Position numbers and translations under genes: made by a program. From Streptomyces sp. SAI-135 (GTDB lineage Bacteria > Actinomycetota > Actinomycetes > Streptomycetales > Streptomycetaceae): 64,000 nucleotides of DNA. Of the stretch, positions 25,070 to 33,792 are shown in pieces. The notes beneath the pieces are model-generated. The model saw only the letters and a list, made by a program, of their open reading frames with translations. It did not search any database and was not told where the DNA came from. Within the stretch, counting starts at the first letter, position 1. Every line of letters starts with the position of its first letter. The stretch lies in contig NZ_JARXYP010000001.1 of assembly GCF_029893805.1 (NCBI RefSeq), forward strand, positions 930,001-994,000, in the 5' to 3' direction.

Positions 25070-26020
25070 CTACTTGCCGCCATCGCTGAGGGTGGAAGCG
25101 AGCAACGAGGCATCGAGGTTCCCACCCGAGACCACGCACGCCACTTTGCCATCGCCAGCCTTGCCGGTGCGGAGGGCGGCGACGGCGGCAGCGCCCGCAC
25201 CTTCCGCAACGACTTTGGCAGTGAGGGCGAGTTCGCGTACCGCCTCGGCTGCCTCTTCCGGTTCGACGGTGACCACGCCGTCCAGATGAATGTGTACGAG
25301 GTCCCACATGTCGTTCGCAATGCGTGGGCTGCCGATGCCGTCGACCCAGGTCGCCGCGTAGGGCGCGTCGACCGGATGTCCTGCCGACCACGCGGCAGAG
25401 AGTGGTGCTGAGGTTGAGACCTCCACCGCGAGCACACTGACTCCTGGCATAAGCGCCTTGACCGATGCCGCGATACCGAGGCTCAGACCGCCCCCGCCGA
25501 ACGGGACGAGGACCGTCTCGACGTCGGGGAAATCTCTGGCCAACTCCAGTCCGATCGTGCCGTTGCCGGCCACCACCCGTGGGTCGGCGAACGGATGCAC
25601 GAGCGTACCGGGAAACGCCTCTGTCGTTCCGCTCTCCATGATCGTCCACCACTCGGCGACGGGAAGGCGGACGACCTTCGCGCCCCAGGTCGCCAGTGCT
25701 TCGACCTTGGCCGCAGGGACATGGTCGGGGACGACCGCTGTGCAGGGGATGCCGTGTTCGTGGGCAAGCCGTGCGACGGCGCGAGCCATGTTCCCGGCGC
25801 TGGGGGTGACGAGTCCGGCGGCGCGCTCTTCGGCGGTGAGCGACAGCAGCACTGCGGTTGCGCCACGGATCTTGAACGAGCCAGTGGGCAACAGGTTTTC
25901 GAGCTTCAGCCGGACTTGCCCCGCAGAGGAAGGCCACTCGACGAGCGGCGACTCGGGTACGTGGCCTGCGATGAGCCGACCCACAGCCTGGATCTCAGTC
26001 AGCGAGGGAAGGGCTCGCAT
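25070..26020 (-). CDS. PLP-dependent serine/threonine dehydratase-like enzyme
   Basis: This 316-aa fold-type II PLP enzyme has the internal aldimine Lys50 in GSFKIRGA, the phosphate-binding glycine loop FGGGGLSLG, and the helix SAGNMARAVARLA. It lacks an ACT domain, so it resembles catabolic threonine dehydratase or threo-3-hydroxyaspartate dehydratase more than biosynthetic IlvA. With the DauR-like regulator it suggests degradation of serine, threonine or a hydroxyaspartate. ATG 26020 is chosen for the conserved start; no good ribosome site is visible. Confidence 0.85.
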   Translation of the reverse strand: MRALPSLTEIQAVGRLIAGHVPESPLVEWPSSAGQVRLKLENLLPTGSFKIRGATAVLLSLTAEERAAGLVTPSAGNMARAVARLAHEHGIPCTAVVPDHVPAAKVEALATWGAKVVRLPVAEWWTIMESGTTEAFPGTLVHPFADPRVVAGNGTIGLELARDFPDVETVLVPFGGGGLSLGIAASVKALMPGVSVLAVEVSTSAPLSAAWSAGHPVDAPYAATWVDGIGSPRIANDMWDLVHIHLDGVVTVEPEEAAEAVRELALTAKVVAEGAGAAAVAALRTGKAGDGKVACVVSGGNLDASLLASTLSDGGK

Positions 26021-26309
26021 CCGGCCAGTCACCGTGCGCGATCGCAATTCAGCTCAGCCGGGTTCTCCAGCGTGCGGTCCTCGCTGTAGGCGGTGACGAA
26101 GTCACCGCTGATGAAGAGATCACTGCGGTCCATGGGAGTCCTCACCGTGACAAATTCCTGTGCTTGCCGATCCGAGGGTTGCGTCCGAGATTCTTCAACA
26201 TATCATCGAAGTCTTCAACAAACTTGGCAAGGATGGGCTGGTCGGCTCTTCTGCCTGCGGCTTTCCTGGCGCGCAACCTGCCACCCCGACGACGAGGAGT
26301 GACACGCTC

Positions 26310-26384
26310 ATGGCACAGGCCGACGCCGATGAGGACCTGGCCTGGGCCGTATCCGTCGACTCCCCGATCGTGCGAGTTCACCGG
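26310..26384 (+). pseudogene. IS5-family transposase scrap
   Basis: Twenty-five codons read MAQADADEDLAWAVSVDS then PIVRVHR, matching the first-Asp block (WTVSVDSTIVRAHQ) of IS5-group transposases. Nothing flanking it continues the protein. Surrounding sequence 26021-26309 and 26385-26600 shows no identifiable gene. Confidence 0.5.
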
Positions 26385-26603
26385 TCGACGCCCCGTGGAT
26401 GTCTCAGCTCGACAAGGAGCAGCCAGAGCGAGCGGGGCCCCGTCTCCCCAGCTCTCCACCAACCCCGGTCCAGGACGTCGTCGATTCCCTGGACCCCAAA
26501 GTCCTCTCCAGCGAGAGCGGCCACGAAATCACCGTCCAGGTCGACCGAGCCCCGACGGTGACGGCGGGCATGCCGGTCAGCTTCTTCGTCCAGCCCGCGA
26601 GGT

Positions 26604-26720
26604 TCAGTTCGGAGCCGTCACTTCTGGGAGCCAGTAGCGGCGGGTGGAGGTGTGGAAGGCGTCGACGCCGGCGGCCATGAGCGGTGTCACGACGGCCTCC
26701 AGCTCCTCGGCGCTCGGGGG
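26604..26720 (-). pseudogene. NADH:flavin oxidoreductase (old yellow enzyme) scrap
   Basis: A minus-strand segment reads SAEELEAVVTPLMAAGVDAF then HTSTRRYWLPE, the barrel segment of 2,4-dienoyl-CoA-reductase/OYE-like enzymes (usually GVDxFHASTRRF). It stops at 26604; upstream sequence does not continue it. Confidence 0.4.
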
Positions 26721-26750
26721 TGCCCGCCCAGGCGTCGGTGTGGAAGCCGG

Positions 26751-26831
26751 CACTTGTTCGGCATCACCGAGCAGACCGCCATGCACTACGTCACCTCATC
26801 CGGGCCCATCCCGAAGGAGCCGCCCAAATGA
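26751..26831 (+). pseudogene. Integrase C-terminal scrap
   Basis: HLFGITEQTAMHYVTSS then GPIPKEPPK and a stop resembles the C-terminal helix of Streptomyces tyrosine integrases (LFGLSxxTAxxY), also seen in the remnant ending at 30013. Only 26 residues remain. Confidence 0.35.
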
Positions 26832-26940
26832 CGCGATGACACATGTGCCCTACCGGCTGTGGATGACATGGGAGTTGGCGTCCGTCACGGGCCGACGACA
26901 TCGGCGTCGGCCCGATACGCCGCTGTGTGGGTCAGCGCCT

Positions 26941-27318
26941 TTACGGGCGGGACATCGCGTAGTCACGAATCCGTGAGACCCGGCCACACTCATGAGTAAT
27001 GAACCACACGTACGCGAGCCGGAGCGGTTCACCGGTGCCAACACGGGTGCCGGTCCCGGTGAATTCGGCAATCAGCACGTCACCGCTGACATGTGCGCGA
27101 AGGTCATCGAAGGCGATGAACTCAGCCACCTTGGGCAACTGCGCCGTGTACTCGGCGATCGCCGCTTTGCCGACCAGTTCGCTGGGACGCCCCTCGGGTG
27201 CGAGCACGATTTCGTGGGTGGCGTCGTCCGCGTACATCTCGACGAAGGCGGCGGTGTCCGCGCGCCGCAGCGCGTCCAGCGCCGCGGTGAACCAGTCGGG
27301 GACGGGCGTGGGACTCAT
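26941..27318 (-). CDS. SnoaL/NTF2-like protein
   Basis: This 125-aa NTF2-fold protein has ALDALRRADTAAFVEMYADDATHE, VGKAAIAEYTAQL and a central GDVLIAEFTGTGT strand. The family covers polyketide cyclases, small isomerases and ligand-binding proteins. Its ATG overlaps the stop codon of the upstream hydrolase (ATGA), so they are translated together, probably under the TetR operators at 28.3 kb. The function is not deducible from sequence. Confidence 0.8.
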   Translation of the reverse strand: MSPTPVPDWFTAALDALRRADTAAFVEMYADDATHEIVLAPEGRPSELVGKAAIAEYTAQLPKVAEFIAFDDLRAHVSGDVLIAEFTGTGTRVGTGEPLRLAYVWFITHECGRVSRIRDYAMSRP

Positions 27319-28307
27319 TTGCTTTCCAGCTGGCCGATGGTGGAGAGCTTGGCGAACGCGGCCGTCGCCGCCGCCCAGGCCGAGCCGTCGGAGGTGACGG
27401 CGTCGTGCAAGAAAGCCCAGGTCATCCGCTGGATGATGGCTACGCGCTCGGGGTCCTCGTCGGTGGTCTCGACGGTGTCGTAGCCGGTGATGCCGCCGAG
27501 CATGTGCTCGGCCCCGTAGAGGGTGAGCAGTGACTTCGGGCCGGGCGCCTGGTGGTAGCCGTCGGCGTGGTAGTCCGGTCCACGGTCGGTCAGTTCGGGG
27601 GAATCGTCCTTGTCGCCGACGATGACGAGCGTGGGCGTCGTCATCTCGTCGAACCGGGCGGTGCGCAGAGCGGTGAACTGCTTGGCCATCTCCGAGAGAT
27701 GATCGTCGCCAGCGCCCGTTGCGGCCAGGAGGATGCCTGCCTTGACCCGTTCGTCGAACCCGCGGACGGTCTTGCCGTCCTCCTCCACGCTGGCGCCGAG
27801 GAGCATGCTCGCGGTCTGGCCGCCCATCGAGTGCCCGGCGACGGCGACCCGGTCGCGGTCGACGCGGCCGGCGAGTCCCGGTACGGCGGCCTCGATGAGG
27901 TCGAAGTGGTCCAGGACCGCGGTGAGGTCCTGGACGCGCGACTCCCAGAACGCGCGTGCGTCCGGTGCGGTGCGCGGCAGTCCCAGCGACTTGGAGCTGA
28001 GGTGGGTGGGCTGCACGACCACGAATCCGTGGGCTGCCCAGAAGTCCGTCAGCGGAGCGAATCCTCGGTTGGAGGAGACGTAGTTCGTGTACCCCCCACC
28101 GTGGGAGAGCAGGACGACCGGCAGTCGCTCGCCCGTGGTGGGTGCGGAAACGCGGATCTCCAACGGGACCGGGCGTCCGGGCGCCGGGAGCACGACCGGG
28201 CGCACCGACTGGAAGGGCGTGGAGGTGTTGACCGGGATGGTCCTCGCGCGGCCGAGGAGCGCGTCGGCGCCGTCCCAGAGATCGTCGCGCGTGTTGGTGT
28301 CAGTCAT
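27315..28307 (-). CDS. Alpha/beta hydrolase (PAF-acetylhydrolase/chlorophyllase-like)
   Basis: This 330-aa protein has LPVVLLSHGGGYTN as oxyanion-hole strand, nucleophile Ser160 in GHSMGG, an acid in VIVGDKDDSPEL, and His in YGAEHMLGG. There is no signal peptide. It heads the operon with the SnoaL-like gene and is divergent to a TetR gene. The two palindromes in the shared promoter region make it the probable main TetR target, perhaps an ester or lactone hydrolase for a xenobiotic. Confidence 0.85.
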   Translation of the reverse strand: MTDTNTRDDLWDGADALLGRARTIPVNTSTPFQSVRPVVLPAPGRPVPLEIRVSAPTTGERLPVVLLSHGGGYTNYVSSNRGFAPLTDFWAAHGFVVVQPTHLSSKSLGLPRTAPDARAFWESRVQDLTAVLDHFDLIEAAVPGLAGRVDRDRVAVAGHSMGGQTASMLLGASVEEDGKTVRGFDERVKAGILLAATGAGDDHLSEMAKQFTALRTARFDEMTTPTLVIVGDKDDSPELTDRGPDYHADGYHQAPGPKSLLTLYGAEHMLGGITGYDTVETTDEDPERVAIIQRMTWAFLHDAVTSDGSAWAAATAAFAKLSTIGQLESK

Positions 28308-28324
28308 CTGAAGGTCCGTTCATC

Positions 28325-28388
28325 GCCTAAGTGGAATCGGATTCCACTTATGTCTTCGCTACTATATGGAATCCGATTCCACTTAGGC
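28325..28388. promoter_or_regulatory. Two TetR operators in the hydrolase/TetR intergenic region
   Basis: Site 1 is a perfect 23-bp palindrome, half-site TAAGTGGAATC, at 28328-28350. Site 2 is the perfect 15-bp palindrome TGGAATCCGATTCCA at 28367-28381, and its right half extends as GATTCCACTTAGGC, the complement of the left flank of site 1. Their centres are 35 bp apart. TACTAT between them may be the -10 for the TetR gene. Confidence 0.75.
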
Positions 28389-28400
28389 AAGAGACGCCCT

Positions 28401-28991
28401 ATGAACAGCAACAACCCGGCAAGCGAACCGCGGACGCCCCTTCGGGCAGACGCCCGCCGCAACGTCGAGGCGCTCGTCGCGGGTGCTCGCACCGTGTTCG
28501 CCCGCGACGGAATCGACGCGCACATCAAGGACATAGCGCGGGAGGCCGGAGTCGGGGTCGCCACCCTGTACCGGCACTTTCCGAAGCGAACGGATCTCGT
28601 GCTCGCGGTGCTGCAGCACGAAGTCGACGAGTGCGTGGAGACGGCCGGGGCGCTTGCCTCGGCGCACGCCCCGGACGAAGCCCTCACCTTGTGGCTCGAC
28701 CGCTACTGCGCGTTCGTCCTCACCAAGCACGGACTCGCGGCAGCGCTGCACTCGGACGACGGAACCTTCGCGGGACTCGGCCACCGACTGCTCATACAGT
28801 TGGAGCCGGCGCTCGACGCGCTCATGCGGGCGGCCCTGGACGCGGGAGCCATAGGAGACAGGGCAAGCGCGATGGACATCCTTCGCGCGGTCGCGCACCT
28901 GTGCACGCCCGGCCCCTCGGACACCGAGTACACCCGCCGCATGGTCGCACTGCTGATCACCGGCCTCCGGCACGGCCCGGAGAATCACTGA
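28401..28991 (+). CDS. TetR-family regulator
   Basis: This 196-aa protein has an N-terminal HTH, IKDIAREAGVGVATLYRHFPKRTDL, and a TetR_C-type helical domain. It begins at ATG 28401, 13 bp after the second operator. It very probably represses itself and the divergent hydrolase/SnoaL operon through the two palindromes. The effector is unknown. Confidence 0.9.
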   Translation: MNSNNPASEPRTPLRADARRNVEALVAGARTVFARDGIDAHIKDIAREAGVGVATLYRHFPKRTDLVLAVLQHEVDECVETAGALASAHAPDEALTLWLDRYCAFVLTKHGLAAALHSDDGTFAGLGHRLLIQLEPALDALMRAALDAGAIGDRASAMDILRAVAHLCTPGPSDTEYTRRMVALLITGLRHGPENH

Positions 28992-29094
28992 CCTTTGGCA
29001 TCGCCGTGTAGCCGCCGACCTGCCGGCGCGCTCAACAGCCGCGTGCTCGCGCTATGACGACCTGCACATTCGCGGAGAACCGTGCGAAGGGGGT

Positions 29095-29330
29095 TGGGTT
29101 CGCATGCGGGGTGTGAGTGTGCTGGGCAGCTTGTGGGCTGGGGGTATGTGGGGTTCGCTCGGTCAGTGGGGTTGAGCAGAGATCTTCAGGTTTTGTGAGG
29201 GTGGGCCGGTATCCAGGTAGGGGTGGTGGTGGCCGGCTGTCGGGGATGGGTGTGGTGTTGCGGGTGGTGGGGTCGGGTCCGCATCCGGATGCTGCGGGTG
29301 GTGAGTTGGTGGGGGAGTTGGTTGCAAAAC
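29095..29330. other. G/T-rich strand-skewed segment
   Basis: For about 235 bp the plus strand is dominated by G and T (runs such as GGGTGGTGGTGG-like and TTGGTGGGGGAGTTGG), with C and A scarce, unlike the rest of the window. Read on the minus strand it would give Pro/Thr/His-rich low-complexity protein, which I do not consider real. It immediately precedes an integrase remnant. The gap 28992-29094 is empty. Confidence 0.5.
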
Positions 29331-29334
29331 CACC

Positions 29335-30013
29335 TTGAGCGCGATCGTCCCCGACGATGTCCGCGCCGCGCTCCCGCCCTCGGGTGCCAACCGCTGCCGC
29401 ATGCTCCGGGGCCTGAAGTCCATCTTCGGCCTCCTCAGGGCCCGCAAGGCGATCTTCACCAACCCCGCCGCGCGGATCCTCGCCGAAGCACCCGGCGCCA
29501 TCCTTCCGATGCCGCTGAACGTGAACGACATGCGCCGGGCCCTGAACTCCACCGATCCCGTGCAGGACCTGCGGTGCGCACTGAGCGCCCTCCACGGCCT
29601 GCGCTCAGGACAACTGCGCCTGCTGAAACTGACCGACATCGACGGCGCCCGCCTCATTGTCGGCGACCGCGTCATCGTGTTCGTCGCCCCGGTCCGCGAA
29701 CGCCTGACCGCCTACCTCAACCACCGCACCGCCCGCCGGCCGGCGACCGCGAACCCCTGCCTGTTCACCCACCCGCTCTACGCCAACGGCACCGACCCGG
29801 TCGGACCCGCCTCGTCTACGCACGCCTGGGCCCCCACCTCCACACCCGCGACCTGCCACCGACCGACTCCTGCAAGAAGCCCTCGCCGTCGGCGATGCCA
29901 AACGCATCAGCGAGATGTTCGGCCTGACCATCGACACCGCTCAGCGCTACACGGGCATCCTGGGCCACCCCGGCTTGAACGATCCGGACCTTCACACGCC
30001 CAGATCACCGTGA
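29335..30013 (+). pseudogene. Tyrosine integrase remnant, frameshifted
   Basis: The first frame contains ALSALHGLRSGQLRLLKLTDI and VRERLTAYLNHRTARRPATA, the catalytic-domain start of a Streptomyces-type tyrosine recombinase (HGLR with the first catalytic Arg). Later frames give VYARLGPHLHTRDLPP-like sequence and finally RLLQEALAVGDAKRISEMFG with a stop at 30011-30013. The catalytic H-x-x-R and Tyr regions are disrupted. Bases 30014-30339 hold no gene I recognise. Confidence 0.6.
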
Positions 30014-30339
30014 TCCCCGGCGGCTGCACCCCGCTCAAGACGACGCTGTCGGCGGCAAGGCGTTCGCAGCAGCGCCTGTGCCGGATGCGCCGCGGTCACC
30101 GCAAAGCATGGAGAGGCGGCTGTCCGGGGTTGTTTCCGGAGGCTGGTGATGCGAGGAGCCCGCCACCGTGGTGCGGTGACGGGCTCCGGCAGACGGATGG
30201 ATGTGATGTCCGCCCGGCTGCGGGCCGGGCACTTGGCTGGTTGGCAGCCGGGCGGTGGGCCGACTCGCCGTAGGGCCGTCGGGGTCTGGCGCCGTCCGTC
30301 TCGGCGGCAGTAGAAGCGTGCTTCAAATCACGAAGAAAA

Positions 30340-30357
30340 CGGTAAGTTTTCTTACCG
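30340..30357. promoter_or_regulatory. Small inverted repeat upstream of the GNAT gene
   Basis: CGGTAAG and CTTACCG enclose TTTT about 75 bp before the GNAT start, in a locally AT-rich stretch that probably contains its promoter. It could be an operator or a small hairpin. Confidence 0.35.
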
Positions 30358-30431
30358 CTGCTTGACCTGTCGACTCAGAGTGATCGGTACGCTGCTTTCA
30401 CAGTGCGACGGCCGAGTCTTGGAGCATATTC

Positions 30432-30980
30432 ATGAGTATGACGCCTCTCGACATTCAGGTACTTCCGCCCGAAGCGAACTCAGACGAAACCTTGATGACC
30501 GAGATCACCGACTTGGTCAACCGGGTGTACGCCAGCGCGGAGGCCGGCATCTGGCTACCCGGTACCCCGCGCACGACCGTGGAGGAAATCGCCAAGTACA
30601 CCGGGAAGGGACAGATTGTCGTAGCGCGGTGTGATGGGCGAGTGGTCGGGTCCATACATCTTGCCATCCTGGATGCGGACACGGCCGAGACTGGCATGCT
30701 GGTGTCCCACCCGGAGATGCGCAATCAAGGCATCGGCCGACGGATTCGGCAGTTTGTTTTTGATTTCCTCAAATCGCATGGAATTTCTTCACTCCAGATC
30801 GAGTTGCTGACTCCCAGGGATTTGAGGGTCGAATCCAAGGACTTCATGGCGTCATGGAATGAGCGGGACGGATACAAAATTGTCGGTCGGGGTTCCCTCG
30901 AGGACAAGTATCCGCATCTTGCTCCACTCCTTGCGGTGCCCTGTGATTTTATTCTTTACAAGAAAGAATTGCGTCAGTGA
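30432..30980 (+). CDS. GNAT-family N-acetyltransferase
   Basis: This 182-aa protein has the acetyl-CoA-binding loop MRNQGIGRRIRQF after the beta-4 strand TGMLVSHPEM, and the late strand SLQIELLTP. The substrate is unknown. GGAG at 30421-30424 sets ATG 30432. From about 30740 to the end the DNA is clearly richer in A/T than the neighbours (ATTTTATTCTTTACAAG-like), suggesting recent acquisition. It stands alone between integrase and IS481 remnants. Confidence 0.85.
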   Translation: MSMTPLDIQVLPPEANSDETLMTEITDLVNRVYASAEAGIWLPGTPRTTVEEIAKYTGKGQIVVARCDGRVVGSIHLAILDADTAETGMLVSHPEMRNQGIGRRIRQFVFDFLKSHGISSLQIELLTPRDLRVESKDFMASWNERDGYKIVGRGSLEDKYPHLAPLLAVPCDFILYKKELRQ

Positions 30981-31214
30981 AGCGGTAATCGTAATGGTCC
31001 ACGTTGAGCCCACCGCTCCCTCTCCCGAACGCTGCAGTCCAACGTGAATCGCCGGCAATGGTCAAACCGGTGACTACACTCGACGGGATCTTCCGGATGA
31101 TCGAGGGAAGCCTTGAAAGCCGCGCGCCCTTCGGCGGACGCACATAGCTGTTCCGGGACTGCTCCTCGGGGCACGTGGAAAACAGGCCGGAATATAGAGT
31201 TGTCGCCCACACGC

Positions 31215-31510
31215 TGGTTGTATTGAGCCGCAACGTTGTTCACGCGGCTGATGGGTGGCTGGCCGCCGAGTGCTGTGTGGCAGCGGTGGTGGTTGTAGGT
31301 GTGCAGAACGTCCGCCGGCGCTTCGGTGCGTTCGGTGTTGCTGGTGTAGGGCCGCAGGTAGGCCCACTCGTCGAGCAGGGTGCGGTTGCAGCGTTCGACC
31401 TTGCCGTTGGTCTGCGGCCGGTGGGCGCGGGTGAGCTTGCCTGTCGACCCGAGGTCGGCCAGCGCCTGCTGCCAAGAAGCTCTTACGTCGAGCGTGACTC
31501 CGGCCCCGGA
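31215..31510 (-). pseudogene. 3' remnant of an IS481-family transposase
   Basis: The minus strand reads RAHRPQTNGKVERCNRTLLD, EWAYLRPYTSN and LHTYNHHRCHTALGGQPPIS, the C-terminal rve/integrase-core region of IS481 transposases including the NGKxER Glu. The frame runs past the normal end into unrelated sequence, and the first half is absent. Confidence 0.75.
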
Positions 31511-31570
31511 CAGGGCCTCTCGAATGTCCCTGCGGTAGGGGCGGTAGTGGGCGGGTGGTCGCTACCTGGA

Positions 31571-32470
31571 TCACTCGTCGGTGGTCCGTGCCGGAGTCCG
31601 GGTCTGATGCGCCGCCCAGTTCGCGAGGCGTCTGATCTTCTCCTCGGAGGGTGTTCCCGGTTGGGCGGTGTAGACGGTCAGCGCATGGCCGGTCCGGGTC
31701 GACACGGGCAGTTCGAGGTGCTGGTGGACGAGTTCCACGGTGCCGACGTCCGGGTGGTGGAAGCTCTTGACGCCGTGGTGATGGGTCCGCACGTGATGGG
31801 CGGCCCAGAAAGTGCGGAACTCGGCGCTGACGGTACACAGTTCACCCACCAGAGCACGCAACCCGCTGTCGTGGGGGGAGCGGGCGGCTTCGGCGCGTAG
31901 CAGGGCGACGGTGGTGGTGGCCGCCGCGTCCCAGTCGGCGTAGAACCGTTGTGACGCCTCGTCGAGGAAGGTGTAGCGGGCGATGTTCAGGCGGTTGTCC
32001 GCCGTGACGGTGTGGCTCCGGAGCATGGGTGCGAAGAGGACGCGGCTGAGCGCGTTGGTGGCGACGACGTTCTGGCAGCCGTCCGTCGCTACCGCCGCGG
32101 ACAGGGTGATGGTGTCGAGCAACCACTGGAGTGAGGGCGGCACCTCGGTGACCCTGCGCCGACGGGTGCCCCTGGAGGGGCGCGCCGCGGCCGCCAGGTC
32201 GAAGAGGTAGGTGCGTTCGTCCTCGGTCAGCCGCAGGGTGCGGGCGACCGCGTCGAGGACCTCCTCGGAGACACCGCTGATGTTGCCCTTCTCCAGGCGC
32301 GTGTACCACTCGGTGCTCACTCCGGCCAGCACCGCGACCTCGCCCCGACGCAGGCCCGGGACCCGGCGCCGGCCGCTGCCCGGCAGTCCGACCTGCTCTG
32401 GGGTGAGCCGGGCGCGACGGCTGATGAGGAAGTCACGGATGTCGCCGCGATTGTCGGGGCTGTGGGTCAT
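31571..32470 (-). CDS. XRE-family regulator (MmyB-like)
   Basis: This 299-aa protein has an N-terminal XRE HTH (SRRARLTPEQVGLPG, GLRRGEVAVLAGVSTEWYTRLE) and a C-terminal MmyB-like ligand-binding domain (PSLQWLLDTI, VVATNALSRVLFAP, NIARYTFLDEASQRFY). Proteins of this type usually repress a divergent oxidoreductase; here the divergent gene is a zinc ADH. GAGAGG precedes ATG 32470. Confidence 0.9.
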   Translation of the reverse strand: MTHSPDNRGDIRDFLISRRARLTPEQVGLPGSGRRRVPGLRRGEVAVLAGVSTEWYTRLEKGNISGVSEEVLDAVARTLRLTEDERTYLFDLAAAARPSRGTRRRRVTEVPPSLQWLLDTITLSAAVATDGCQNVVATNALSRVLFAPMLRSHTVTADNRLNIARYTFLDEASQRFYADWDAAATTTVALLRAEAARSPHDSGLRALVGELCTVSAEFRTFWAAHHVRTHHHGVKSFHHPDVGTVELVHQHLELPVSTRTGHALTVYTAQPGTPSEEKIRRLANWAAHQTRTPARTTDE

Positions 32471-32644
32471 GCCTCTCACGTTAACGCCGTGGTCGCGATC
32501 GTAGGGGGTCGAGCTGATACCCCCCATGAACGCAGTCTCCCCCGTCCGCGGCCAAGTGCGTTGTGCTGGAGCCCGCACGGCAGGGGACACGGCTCGAACG
32601 AGCCGGTCCGACCCTCTCACCGGGACCTGCCCTGCCCTGTCCGG

Positions 32645-32692
32645 GGTGGGCACGGCGGGCGGCCTTATTCACCGCCACCCGCCGTGCCCACC
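32645..32692. promoter_or_regulatory. 15-bp perfect inverted repeat in the ADH leader
   Basis: GGTGGGCACGGCGGG (32645-32659) pairs exactly with CCCGCCGTGCCCACC (32678-32692), 46 bp before the ADH start. It could be an attenuator hairpin or an operator. A second smaller palindrome, GGCTCGAACGAGCC, lies at 32591-32604 and may be the XRE site. Confidence 0.5.
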
Positions 32693-32737
32693 GGGCGGCA
32701 CCAACCGACCGACTCACGCACCACTTCAGGAGACATC

Positions 32738-33775
32738 GTGCGAGCAACCGTCATGCATGCGGCCGGCGACATCCGCATCGAGGACGTCCCGGACTCCCGG
32801 ATCAAGGAACCCACTGACGCGCTGGTCCGTATCACCGCTTCCGGCGTCTGCGGGAGCGACCTGCATGCCTACGGCGGGATGCCCGCCGCGTACGGTCCGG
32901 CCCGGATGGGCCACGAATTCATCGGTGTCGTCGAGGCCACCGGCTCCGAGGTGACCTCCGTGAAGGCGGGCGACCTGGTCGTCTCGCCCTGGGTCATCGC
33001 CGACGGAACCTGCGCGTTCTGCCAGGAGGGCATGCACCTCGCCTGTGCGCACGCTTCCTACTGGGACATGGTGCCGGACGAGGGCGCGCAGGCCGAGGCC
33101 ATCCGCGTGCCCTTCGCCGACGGCATGCTCGTCAAACTGCCCGTCGCCGCCGACTCCGCGCTCATCCCGTCCCTGCTGACCCTCGCCGACGTCCTGGGCA
33201 CGGGGCATCACGCGGCGGTGTCCGGCGGCGTCGACGCCCGCACCCGGGTCACCGTCATCGGTGACGGCGCGGTCGGTCTCATGGCCGTCCTCGCCGCCAA
33301 GCGGCTCGGCGCCGAGCAGATCATCCTCATGGGCCGCCACAAGGCGCGTACCGACCTCGGCCGGGAATTCGGCGCCACGGACGTCGTGGCAGGGCGCGGT
33401 GAGGAGGGAATCGCCGAGGTACGTGAACTCACCGGCGGCCAGGGCACCCACGTCGTCATCGAAGCGGTCGGCCACAAGCCGGCCTATGAGCAGGCCGTGG
33501 GTGTGGTGCGTGGGGGCGGCGTCATCAGCCGCGTCGGCCTCCCGCAGTACGAGGAGGCGCCCATCGGACTGGGCAGCCTCTTCATCCGGAACATCCGTCT
33601 GACCGGCGGTGCCGCGCCCGTTCGCGCGTACATGGAGGAACTCCTGCCGGACATCCTCGACGGGGTCATCCAGCCCGGCAAGGTCTTCGACCGGACCGTC
33701 GGCCTCGACGGTGTCGCCGACGGTTACCGCGACATGGCCGAGCGCTCCGCTCTCAAGGTCCTGATCAAGCCCTGA
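32738..33775 (+). CDS. Zinc-dependent alcohol dehydrogenase
   Basis: This 345-aa MDR enzyme has catalytic zinc ligands Cys38 (GVCGSD) and His59/Glu60 (GHE), a structural-zinc lobe with Cys92, Cys95 and Cys103 (the usual first Cys of four is replaced), and the cofactor loop VIGDGAVGLMAVLAAK at about 170-180. CAGGAGA precedes GTG 32738. It is divergent to the XRE/MmyB-like regulator, its likely controller. It oxidises or reduces an unknown alcohol or aldehyde in the cytoplasm. Confidence 0.9.
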   Translation: MRATVMHAAGDIRIEDVPDSRIKEPTDALVRITASGVCGSDLHAYGGMPAAYGPARMGHEFIGVVEATGSEVTSVKAGDLVVSPWVIADGTCAFCQEGMHLACAHASYWDMVPDEGAQAEAIRVPFADGMLVKLPVAADSALIPSLLTLADVLGTGHHAAVSGGVDARTRVTVIGDGAVGLMAVLAAKRLGAEQIILMGRHKARTDLGREFGATDVVAGRGEEGIAEVRELTGGQGTHVVIEAVGHKPAYEQAVGVVRGGGVISRVGLPQYEEAPIGLGSLFIRNIRLTGGAAPVRAYMEELLPDILDGVIQPGKVFDRTVGLDGVADGYRDMAERSALKVLIKP

Positions 33776-33792
33776 CCGCGCGCGTCACGCAT

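Noticed and set aside
24264..25937. A 557-codon minus-strand frame spanning two genes
   Set aside because: Only its 3' part is the DauR-like regulator; the first 300 codons are an out-of-frame reading of the dehydratase gene.
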